A stretch of 64,000 nucleotides of DNA. It comes from Aliirhizobium smilacinae (GTDB lineage Bacteria; Pseudomonadota; Alphaproteobacteria; Rhizobiales; Rhizobiaceae). The notes below the pieces were generated by a model, which did no database searches, was not told where the DNA came from, and worked only from the letters and a program-made list of their open reading frames with translations. Numbering within the stretch: the first letter of the stretch is position 1; each line of letters opens with the position of its first letter. The translations under genes were made by a program, and so were the position numbers. Below are positions 57,481 to 64,000 of this stretch, in pieces. The stretch is from the NCBI RefSeq assembly GCF_006335145.1, contig NZ_VDMN01000001.1:496001-560000 (forward strand), in the 5' to 3' direction.

Positions 57481-57878
57481 GGAAGGGCGTCGTTTGCCTT
57501 GTTTTCGCGCTGGCGTTCCACGGGCTGACCGATCAACTGCGGAGGCAGGTTTGGCTCGCCTTTGATCATAAGGCCTGGTCCCCGACGCCCGACGGCACGC
57601 CCATTCGATCGGTGCGTTTTACAAATCATCTCCTGATAGAGGGGGTGCAGACCCAACCTGTCGAGAGGGTGCCTGTGAAGGTCTTCGGCGTCGCCAAGAC
57701 GATTGCCGATTGTTTCCGGTATCGGAACAAGGTCGGCCTATCTGTGGCGATCGAAGGGCTTCAGGAAGTGCTGCGCCAGCGCAAGACGACGTCGGGCGAG
57801 ATCGCCAAGCAAGCCGAGCGAGGAACGGTCGCCACGGTCATTCGGCCCTATATCCAGGCGGTGACCGTCAATGGCTAG
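57477..57878 (+). pseudogene. abiEi: AbiEi antitoxin, N-terminally truncated
   Basis: 133 residues matching the C-terminal part of AbiEi-type type IV antitoxins: KGVVCLVFALAFHGLTDQL, VKVFGVAKTIADCFRYRNK and AIEGLQEVLRQRKTTSGEI. The N-terminal winged helix that binds the operator (about 60-70 residues) is missing: a TGA lies just upstream in frame, and the truncated frame starts at a GTG overlapping the stop of the gene before. It can no longer repress; whether the rest still neutralises a toxin is unknown. The partner toxin is also broken (57871-58000). Confidence 0.75.
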
Positions 57879-58000
57879 AGATCCAGAATATCGGCGCATT
57901 AGCTCACGCCCGCCTCTCACAGGTTTCCAAAGCGAGGCAAGTTGGTTCGGGCGAGCACGGACTGGAATTCTTGACCATGGACATTATTCGTCATATATGA
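57871..58000 (+). pseudogene. abiEii: AbiEii toxin, short frameshifted remnant
   Basis: ATG 57871 starts MARDP, overlapping the AbiEi end by eight bases, the usual AbiE arrangement. After the first codons the frame is lost, but the adjacent frame continues NIGALAHARLSQVSKAR, which resembles the N-terminal NIAASVRxRLLxLAR stretch of AbiEii nucleotidyltransferases. It ends at TGA 57998. Everything after the first 40 or so residues, including the catalytic site, is gone. Confidence 0.6.
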
Positions 58001-58001
58001 C
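57990..58001. promoter_or_regulatory. Palindromic candidate operator of hipBA
   Basis: GTCATATATGAC is a perfect 12-base palindrome 30 bases before hipB. A related GTCAGATATGG follows at 58021. HipB-type antitoxins autoregulate through palindromes in this position. Confidence 0.45.
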
Positions 58002-58031
58002 TATTAACAGGTCTTATTGCGTCAGATATGG

Positions 58032-58418
58032 ATGATTGAGATGGGCTCCCCGAAGGCGAGGCCAGCACTGGAACGACTGGGCCAGGATATCCGCAACGCG
58101 CGTCTGCGGCGTGGTATCGCCGTGGCGGATCTCGCGGTGCGCGCAGGAACCTCGCCGAGTTCCATCGCCCGCCTCGAACGGGGTGATCCCGGTGTCGCCA
58201 TTGGAACGCTTGCCGACATCCTTGTTGTGCTGGGCCTTCTGGAGCGGCTCGCTGACCTGGTCGATATCCGCAAGGACGATCTGGGTCTGGCGCTGACAGC
58301 GGAGCACGGACCGCGGCGTGGCCGCTCCTTCGCGGCAAGGCTGAAAAAGCAGAAGGCTCAGACGGAAGAAGAGCAGGATCGACGGGACGTTGTCGACCCT
58401 GACGGGGCGTCCTTCTGA
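58032..58418 (+). CDS. hipB: HipB-like antitoxin (XRE family)
   Basis: A 128-residue protein with a helix-turn-helix (LGQDIRNARLRRGIAVADLA, then AGTSPSSIARLERGD) at about residues 12-60 and a charged Lys/Glu/Arg-rich C-terminal tail. It would bind HipA and repress its own operon. The start is ATG 58032 or 58041. Its stop overlaps the hipA start (TGATG), so the two are translated in step. Confidence 0.82.
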   Translation: MIEMGSPKARPALERLGQDIRNARLRRGIAVADLAVRAGTSPSSIARLERGDPGVAIGTLADILVVLGLLERLADLVDIRKDDLGLALTAEHGPRRGRSFAARLKKQKAQTEEEQDRRDVVDPDGASF

Positions 58419-59665
58419 TGGCCGATTTCGTCGCCCATGTCGCGCTTGGCGAAGGCCGAACATCGGTGGGCCAATTGCGCTTCGCCCATGCCGGGCCGCG
58501 ACAATTCTCGACCTTCGCCTATGGTCCCGAATGGATCGGAAACCCGCGCGGCTTCGCCATACAGCCAAGTTTCCCTCTTAAGGCCGGCCCATTCTACACT
58601 TCGGGACAGCCCGGAAATATGCGCGACGCATTGGCGGGTGTTTTCGCTGATGCGGCGCCGGACAGTTGGGGACGCAGGCTGCTCGAACGCGCCTATGGCA
58701 ATGGTCTCAACGAGTTCGAATATCTGACGCTTTCCGACGATGCGTGCCGGCAAGGCGCGTTGCGTTTTCTAGATGACAAGGGCGAGGTCATTCGCGGCAA
58801 GGCAGCGGACGCCGTTCCACGTCTCGTCGATCTCGAAACCATCACGGCGATCGCGCGCGCCTATGAGCAAGGCAAGGAGATCTCGCCCGAGGAGATGCAG
58901 GCGCTGGCCGGAGCTGGTGGCTCCGGCGGCGCTCGCCCCAAAGCCAATGTCAGGGACGGCGATGTGCTGTGGCTGGCCAAGTTCACCTCGGTCCACGACC
59001 AACAGCCGATCGAGCGCGTCGAGGTCGCCACCCTCCGGCTGGCGGCGGCCTGCGGTATCCGCACGCCCGAGGCACGGCTGGAACTCTCCGACACGCCGTT
59101 CCCAGTCGCGCTGATCCAGCGGTTCGACCGGCGTGGGGCCGCTCGGATTCCTTACATCTCCGCGCGCACCGCACTCGGCAAGACAGGGGCAGAGCTGGGC
59201 TCCTATACTGAGATCGTCGATTTCATGCGGTCTTATTCATCCGACCCCATGGCTGACTTTCGCGAGCTCTATCGGCGTCTGATCTTCACTATCCTCGTAT
59301 CCAACAAGGACGATCACCTGAAAAACCACGGCTTCCTCTATGTGGGGGCGGGTCAGTGGCGCTTATCGCCAGTGTTTGACGTGAACCCGGCGCCGGACCG
59401 CAACCCTCATCTTGAGACAGCGATCCTCGAGGGCGGGGTCCATGATCGGTCGATCAACCTCGCACTGGAAGCCTGCGAGTTCTTCGAGATTCCAAAGGCC
59501 GAGGCGCGGGAGACGATCCGGACAATGGCGCAGCGTGTTTCGGAAGGATGGCGTGATGCCTTAAGACAGGTTGGCGTCTCTGGCGCGCTGGCGCGCGACT
59601 ATGAGGCTGCTTTCGTCGGTGACGAGATTGAGAAAGCGCGCAGCCTTAAAGTCATATCTGATTAA
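58418..59665 (+). CDS. hipA: HipA-family serine/threonine kinase toxin
   Basis: A 415-residue HipA kinase. The P-loop-like GGSGGARPKA near residue 167, the catalytic loop SNKDDHLKNHGFLY near 300 and the metal-binding FDVNPAP near 325 are all intact, so kinase activity is expected. HipA of E. coli phosphorylates glutamyl-tRNA synthetase and halts growth; the target of this copy is unknown. The N-terminal couple domain covers about residues 1-110. It is encoded directly after hipB. Confidence 0.88.
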   Translation: MADFVAHVALGEGRTSVGQLRFAHAGPRQFSTFAYGPEWIGNPRGFAIQPSFPLKAGPFYTSGQPGNMRDALAGVFADAAPDSWGRRLLERAYGNGLNEFEYLTLSDDACRQGALRFLDDKGEVIRGKAADAVPRLVDLETITAIARAYEQGKEISPEEMQALAGAGGSGGARPKANVRDGDVLWLAKFTSVHDQQPIERVEVATLRLAAACGIRTPEARLELSDTPFPVALIQRFDRRGAARIPYISARTALGKTGAELGSYTEIVDFMRSYSSDPMADFRELYRRLIFTILVSNKDDHLKNHGFLYVGAGQWRLSPVFDVNPAPDRNPHLETAILEGGVHDRSINLALEACEFFEIPKAEARETIRTMAQRVSEGWRDALRQVGVSGALARDYEAAFVGDEIEKARSLKVISD

Positions 59666-59807
59666 TTAAGGAAGGTTAGCACTCAAATATGACTACTAGA
59701 TAACATTGGCAGACTTCCGAACCAATGCAGCACTGGAGCTCGTCGAAGCGCTTGACCATTGACGCGGAGCGGCGTCGAGCGGCGGAGTTTGTAACATCAA
59801 AACTCCG

Positions 59808-60449
59808 CTACAGCGAGGTTGCCTGCTGCTCGGGGATATTGCTCGCCGACTGAGCCTCCGGGCCAGCGCACTGCTTCCTGCTGCCCGAAAACGGTTGGTA
59901 CGAATTATCCTCGATGCGATAGGAGCTGTAACGGCCCATACACCACCGTGCCCGCGCGTCAACCTCGCGGAAGACACCCTTATCCAATGGAACGGCCGCG
60001 ACCGCCCCGGGAGCCTTGCAGGTGCGTCGCGGGCCTCCTCCATAGGGCTGATAACTATTATCCGCCTGATCGTACGAACGGTAACGGGCTCCACACCAGT
60101 CCCTCACGGTCGCGGCTACCTCTTCCCCAGTGCCTGTTGCGCCTATGTCAGCGACGCCATCGGGCGTTGTTTCGGTATCGCGAGTACCGTATCCAGTCTT
60201 CCGCACGCTGCGATTTTCCTGTCCAGCGCCCGCCAACATCGTGTCGGGGGCCAAGAGAGCGGGAAGTCTCTCGTATGCTTGCTGACTAACATCGATCCGC
60301 TTGACCTTCGACGCCCACAGTGGTGCATCGAGGTTGGCAAATGAATGAGGTGCGGGAGCCTCCATCAGATAGGAGGAAATCTTCATGCCTCCAATGCCAA
60401 ACGGCACGAGGCAGGAAGCGAGTAACAAACCAGTAAAAAGATCACGCAT
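59808..60449 (-). CDS. BA14K family protein with two lectin-like repeats
   Basis: A 213-residue exported or membrane-anchored protein with an N-terminal hydrophobic segment (LFTGLLLASCLVPFGIGG). Two BA14K-type repeats lie in the C-terminal half: WCGARYRSYDQADNSYQPY and WCMGRYSSYRIEDNSYQPF, each ended by a Cys. In Brucella this family has lectin-like, immunoreactive members. It stands alone on the minus strand. Role unknown. Confidence 0.8.
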   Translation of the reverse strand: MRDLFTGLLLASCLVPFGIGGMKISSYLMEAPAPHSFANLDAPLWASKVKRIDVSQQAYERLPALLAPDTMLAGAGQENRSVRKTGYGTRDTETTPDGVADIGATGTGEEVAATVRDWCGARYRSYDQADNSYQPYGGGPRRTCKAPGAVAAVPLDKGVFREVDARARWCMGRYSSYRIEDNSYQPFSGSRKQCAGPEAQSASNIPEQQATSL

Positions 60450-60813
60450 ACCGAAAGAACCTGTTGTGTTTGCCGTGGAAATGCGAGCGATCTAAGTTGG
60501 TTCCGTCAAAGCAGACTTCTCATCCCACCTTCTCGGATATGCGTGATGTCAGGGTTTGACTTCGGCTTGCCGCTGTCTTGGGTTGCAGGTGCAAAAAATG
60601 AAGTCAGCATACTGGTGGAGGTGGTTATTTTTGGAGAGGAAACCAGACCACCAGCCCATCGTGCGTTGCAGAATATCGCTCTCGAATGGGAGCGGTGAAA
60701 AGCTGTCGGAATGCTCGCGGCAGCGATGGCCGCTCATCCGATGACCTTGGAACATAATTCTTGGCCGCCCCGTTCCCCGACCCGGGAGGCTACTGCAATC
60801 CAAGGAGAATTTC
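60450..60813. other. Gene-free stretch before SDR gene
   Basis: About 360 bases with no convincing gene on either strand. It contains the divergent promoters of the BA14K and SDR genes; no clear boxes stand out. Confidence 0.45.
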
Positions 60814-61575
60814 ATGCAGCGTTTCGCGGATAAGGTCGTCATCGTCACCGGCGCAGGCTCAGGCATCGGAAAGGCGACCGCCGAGCGGTTTCTCGACGAG
60901 GGCGCAAAGGTCGCGCTGGTCGGCCGCACGAAGTCCAAACTGGAAGATGTTGCGAGGCCCTACCCTGCCGAGAGACTGCTCGTCGTTGAGGCCGACATAT
61001 CCCACGAGACCGATGTCTGTAGCATCGTCGCCAGGACGACGGAAAAGTTCGGACGGCTCGACGTTCTCGTGAACAATGCAGGCGTAGTCACCCAAGGCGA
61101 CGTTGCTTCGCTATCCACCGAAGACTGGCGCAAGGTCATGGCCACCGACTTGGATGGCGTTTTTTTCGCCTCCCGCGCAGTCATCCCGCATCTCAAGTCA
61201 TCCGGCGGTTCGATTGTCAATGTCTCGTCTGTTTCGGGTACAGGCGGGGACTGGGGCATGGCCGCCTACAACGCCGCGAAGGGCGCGATCACCAATTTGA
61301 CCCGCGCGATGGCCATGGACCATGGGAAAGACGGCATTCGGGTGAATGCGGTTTGCCCGAGCTTCACCAAGACCGGGATGACCGAGGACATGACAAAGGA
61401 CGACAAGCTGATCGCCAAGTTTAACGAGCGTTTCGCGCTCGAAGGACCCGGGAAGCCGGAAGACGTGGCAGCAGTCATCGCGTTCCTAGCCAGCGATGAC
61501 GCGCGGTTTGTGACTGGGGTCAATCTTCCGGTGGACGGCGGCATGTCCGCTTCGAACGGTCAGCCGCCGCAATAG
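60814..61575 (+). CDS. Short-chain dehydrogenase/reductase
   Basis: A 253-residue classical SDR. The cofactor motif TGAGSGIG is at residues 12-19, NNAG near 89, the catalytic Ser in VSSVSG near 138 and YNAAK at about 152-156; FVTGVNLPVDGG closes the fold. Preference for NAD or NADP and the substrate cannot be read off. AAGGAG lies seven bases before the ATG, and a terminator follows at 61612. Confidence 0.9.
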   Translation: MQRFADKVVIVTGAGSGIGKATAERFLDEGAKVALVGRTKSKLEDVARPYPAERLLVVEADISHETDVCSIVARTTEKFGRLDVLVNNAGVVTQGDVASLSTEDWRKVMATDLDGVFFASRAVIPHLKSSGGSIVNVSSVSGTGGDWGMAAYNAAKGAITNLTRAMAMDHGKDGIRVNAVCPSFTKTGMTEDMTKDDKLIAKFNERFALEGPGKPEDVAAVIAFLASDDARFVTGVNLPVDGGMSASNGQPPQ

Positions 61576-61611
61576 AAGACGAGTTTTTGGTGCAATCACC
61601 AAGCACACCAC

Positions 61612-61643
61612 CGCCTTGCTCTCGCTAAAGGGCAAGGCGTTTT
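61612..61643 (+). terminator. Intrinsic terminator after SDR gene
   Basis: CGCCTTGC pairs perfectly with GCAAGGCG around a 12-base loop, followed by TTTT. Confidence 0.8.
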
Positions 61644-61651
61644 GAGCTGGC

Positions 61652-61822
61652 TTATGTGACATGCGCCGTCAAACGTTCCGGTGGGTCGCCCACCCGAGCC
61701 GGCCAGTCGCCGTAATCCAAATCAAGTGGTTTCAGGGATTGCCGCGATTGGGCTTGGGCGGCAGTCGCGGCGATGTCGGCCAGTGCCCTGCGCGATCCCT
61801 GTGGCTTTGCCGTCCACGCCAT
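61652..61822 (-). CDS. Small hypothetical protein
   Basis: 56 residues from ATG 61822 with AAGGA eight bases upstream. It begins MAWTAKPQGSRRALADIAA and ends PPERLTAHVT. It is hydrophilic and partly helical. No family is recognised. It is convergent with the SDR gene. Confidence 0.45.
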   Translation of the reverse strand: MAWTAKPQGSRRALADIAATAAQAQSRQSLKPLDLDYGDWPARVGDPPERLTAHVT

Positions 61823-61929
61823 AATTGTTTTCCTTGGTACGGGTGAGCGCGCGAACCTTCCCCGTCTCATCTCGGGAACGATTGTCCACGTCGGCAGTTT
61901 TTTGACGGTGACCAATCTGGGAGGGACTT

Positions 61930-62400
61930 ATGTCCGGTATGACCTTGGAAGGGCTTTCAAAGCAGCTCCGGAAGATCGACTTCTGCATGCTTTGTACCAA
62001 TGGAGGCTCCGGCACAATTACCGCTCGGCCGATGAGCAACAACGGCGACGTCGAATACAATGGCGACTCCTGGTTCTTCTCTTACGAAGACACCCGTAAA
62101 GTTGCTGAGATCAGTCGCGATGCGGGAGTAACGCTCACATTCACCGCGCCGCCCAGTCTTCTCGGCAAACCTGGCATTTTCATTGCTATCCGAGGTGAAG
62201 CCCACTTAGTGCGTGAAAAATCCGAATTCGAGGACCATTGGGTTAGCGGGCTTGATCGTTGGTTCCCGGATGGGACAGACACTGTTGGCCTTGTGCTCAT
62301 TAAGGTTTCGGCGGAATCCATCGAATATTGGGATGGTGAAGAAAACGGGCGGGTATCCCTGACTGCGTTGGACCCCGTAGCAGAAAGCTCGGTTGAGTAG
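61930..62400 (+). CDS. Pyridoxamine-phosphate-oxidase-fold protein, second copy
   Basis: A 156-residue split-barrel flavoprotein-like protein of the same family as the one at 55505 (DFCMLCT, RPMSNNG, WFFSYEDTRKVAE), but clearly diverged. A GGGAGG site five bases before the ATG is strong. It probably binds a flavin-type cofactor in stress defence. The two copies in one island suggest a related function rather than recent duplication. Confidence 0.8.
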   Translation: MSGMTLEGLSKQLRKIDFCMLCTNGGSGTITARPMSNNGDVEYNGDSWFFSYEDTRKVAEISRDAGVTLTFTAPPSLLGKPGIFIAIRGEAHLVREKSEFEDHWVSGLDRWFPDGTDTVGLVLIKVSAESIEYWDGEENGRVSLTALDPVAESSVE

Positions 62401-62568
62401 CCGCAGAACAGGGTCTGGTGGGCTACAGGGGATGACCATGGTAAGCAGACACGGTGCCATCGGAACACCTGCTATGGCTAAATGCCCCTGCTCTCTGAGG
62501 ACGGCAAGCGGAAGCGATACATTTCGTGAGTGGTTCGGACCTAGGGCGAACCAGCGTTGAACGTGGCC

Positions 62569-62724
62569 TCACGTTTTCACTGGATGGGACATTCCGACAG
62601 AACGAGGAGCTGTCAGCTTAAACGTGAACTGCTCATACGGTTTGTTAGCGGGCACGTCCGCAGTCGAGCTGACGGATGCGGAGGTAGATAGCCCGTTCTC
62701 CACATATCCCATGATTGAAGCCAT
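62569..62724 (-). CDS. Possible small hypothetical protein
   Basis: 51 residues from ATG 62724, preceded by GGGAAAG. It starts MASIMGYVENGLS and is Ser/Thr-rich. Apart from this and the hairpin at 62830, the stretch 62401-63058 holds nothing clear. Low support. Confidence 0.3.
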   Translation of the reverse strand: MASIMGYVENGLSTSASVSSTADVPANKPYEQFTFKLTAPRSVGMSHPVKT

Positions 62725-62824
62725 GATTGCTTTCCCAAGACCACGGCACTGATGGGCAGCCGTTTTCGGATTTCGAGGATCCGGTGGAACCTGAACCCAA
62801 AAGCACAATCGCAATTTCACGAAG

Positions 62825-62869
62825 AAAAAGCGAAGGGCGCTCGATCCATGTCTGGAGAGCGCCCTTCGC
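62825..62869 (-). terminator. Strong minus-strand terminator without a matching gene
   Basis: GCGAAGGGCGCTC (62830-62842) pairs perfectly with GAGCGCCCTTCGC (62857-62869). On the minus strand it is followed by TTTTTCTTC. No minus-strand gene is seen upstream of it. Confidence 0.65.
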
Positions 62870-63058
62870 AGACCCGGACAGCTTCGCGCGCGACAGGGTC
62901 ACTGCGGCAAGGCCATCGATAACGGGTGATGGACCTTAGGTGCGTTTGGCCGATCTCGATTTCAAGACCGCCGAGCACTGACCTGCCTATGTCCCTATTC
63001 CGAGCAGGAGGTAGTGCGGTCGCCGAGATCGCCAAGACCGACACCAACGGAGAACAAA

Positions 63059-63391
63059 ATGACCCAGAGCTACCCCGTCCCGACACCCGAACAGCGACAG
63101 TACATGGAGATCAGGGAAGCAGCTGAACGCGCGATGCTCGACAAGGTCTACAAGGCCATCGAGGACACATCCGCCGAAGTGGCTGACAAGTTCCGGGAGG
63201 TCGGGCTAAAATTCGAGCCTACGAGCGCGGACTACTTTACGTTCGCGACGCAGCAGGTTCTTTTCGTGCGCCTGAGCGGCGGCAATCCTGATACTTTGGA
63301 GGGCGGCGATCCCGAGATCGGCGAACGCATCGTTCGCAATGGACAGCATATCATCGACCATTACTGGCGAGGCAAGCGCAAAGAACCCTGA
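63059..63391 (+). CDS. Hypothetical protein
   Basis: 110 residues from ATG 63059 with GGAG seven bases upstream. It is soluble and mainly helical (REAAERAMLDKVYKAIEDTS), with a middle EVADKFREVGLKFEPTSADY. I recognise no family. The exonuclease gene starts 88 bases later on the same strand, so they may be co-transcribed. Confidence 0.65.
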   Translation: MTQSYPVPTPEQRQYMEIREAAERAMLDKVYKAIEDTSAEVADKFREVGLKFEPTSADYFTFATQQVLFVRLSGGNPDTLEGGDPEIGERIVRNGQHIIDHYWRGKRKEP

Positions 63392-63479
63392 CGACCTCCC
63401 GGCTGTCGAAAGCACGCCTTACGACCTAAATTCGGTAGCCCGCCCTACCTATCGTAAACGATCAACATTCACGGCCGCC

Positions 63480-64000
63480 ATGCCCGTTTTCCTGGACTTC
63501 GAAGCCTCTTCCCTGAGCAAACACAGCTACCCAGTCGAGGTGGCGTGGGTTTTCGAGGACGGGCGCGCGCGTTCATTCCTCATCAGGCCAGCAGCAGGCT
63601 GGACCGACTGGTCGGGCGAGGCCGAGGCGATCCACGGGATTTCGCGGGACCAGCTTGAAAGGGACGGCGTTGACGTTTCGACCATCGTTGACGAGATGAT
63701 CGCCACACTGGCCGACCAGGACATCTGTGCCAGCGCGCCGTCCTGGGATGGCAAATGGTTGAGCGCATTGCTTCGCGCAGCGGGACATCCGCGCCACGAG
63801 CTGCGCCTAAGGCAATCCGACGAAGCCTTCATGGATGCCGCAAGGGCGGGACTTGGGTCTTCGGTTTCAGAGGATGTCGCAGCGAACCTGGTCAACGAGA
63901 TCATCGGGAGAACCGAGCCGCCGGAACCGCCACACCGTGCATTGCCTGATGCCCTCCTCGAACTCGAGCGGTGGGAACTGGTGCGATCGGAGGCGGCGCG
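63480..64000 (+). CDS. DEDDh 3'-5' exonuclease family protein, partial
   Basis: The first 173 codons of a gene that runs past the window end. The exonuclease motifs are in order: DFEAS at residues 6-10 (Asp and Glu metal ligands), HGIS near 59, PSWDGKWL near 93 (third Asp) and HRALPDA near 154 (catalytic His and last Asp), the RNase T/DnaQ type. It could process RNA or DNA ends. The ATG at 63480 has no strong ribosome site, but the family start fits. Confidence 0.8.
   Translation, partial: MPVFLDFEASSLSKHSYPVEVAWVFEDGRARSFLIRPAAGWTDWSGEAEAIHGISRDQLERDGVDVSTIVDEMIATLADQDICASAPSWDGKWLSALLRAAGHPRHELRLRQSDEAFMDAARAGLGSSVSEDVAANLVNEIIGRTEPPEPPHRALPDALLELERWELVRSEAA

Noticed and set aside
62727..62939. 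A 70-codon + frame starting at a TTG.
   Set aside because: No ribosome site, and it passes through the perfect 13-pair terminator-like stem.
54160..64000. Search by eye for a second copy of the tRNA-Val 3' end as an attachment site.
   Set aside because: None found; the island end, if real, lies outside the window.
1..64000. CRISPR arrays, insertion sequences, prophage genes, riboswitches of known classes.
   Set aside because: No regularly spaced repeats, transposase or phage motifs, or recognisable riboswitch cores were seen.

Overview
The window comes from an alphaproteobacterial chromosome, almost certainly the Rhizobiaceae (Rhizobium/Neorhizobium/Agrobacterium group). Three things point there: the PleD/DivK cell-cycle pair, a 14-gene nuoA-N operon with the long rhizobial form of NuoE, and familiar rhizobial neighbourhoods (pyrB-pyrC-plsY-dprA-topA-rnr, and lolD-lolC-proS-mce-rnj-birA-nuo). 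No rRNA, CRISPR array, prophage or intact insertion sequence is visible.

Bases 1-23800 are core chromosome. On the + strand lie pyrB (partial), pyrC, plsY, a broken dprA, topA, rnr, a DUF983 protein, a Nudix hydrolase, an MFS transporter and rpmG, many joined by ATGA/GTGA overlaps. Then come divK-pleD (minus strand), DUF3572, a HAD-like protein, dinB, an L,D-transpeptidase, a small membrane protein, a GGDEF protein and dnaE (minus strand).

Bases about 23900-30270 are an accessory insert between dnaE and lolD. It holds a 28-residue membrane peptide behind a promoter with two LexA-like boxes, a block of strong hairpins, a secreted Tudor-like protein, a secreted Gly/Ser/Asn-rich protein, a GT29-like protein, a barstar-like and a DUF6678 protein (possible immunity proteins), a PEP-CTERM-like surface protein and long gene-poor stretches.

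Bases 30279-52971 are core again, all on the minus strand: lolD-lolC, proS, DUF1467, mce, rnj, birA and the complete complex I operon. A candidate small RNA with an intrinsic terminator lies upstream of proS on the + strand, and a palindromic repeat element lies between mce and rnj.

Bases 53623-54183 carry two near-identical tRNA-Asp genes and a tRNA-Val. Immediately beyond tRNA-Val the content turns accessory up to the end of the window: MgtC and DedA membrane proteins, two pyridoxamine-phosphate-oxidase-fold proteins, a lone receiver protein, a cyclodeaminase-like protein, remnants of an AbiE type IV toxin-antitoxin system, an intact HipBA system, a BA14K protein, an SDR oxidoreductase and a DEDDh exonuclease cut by the window end. 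In related genomes lon and hupB are expected beside these tRNAs; their absence here fits an island inserted at tRNA-Val.

The most interesting signals are the apparently SOS-controlled 28-residue membrane peptide upstream of dnaE, the disrupted dprA, the small-RNA candidate near 34 kb and the layered toxin-antitoxin remnants near 57.5-59.7 kb.
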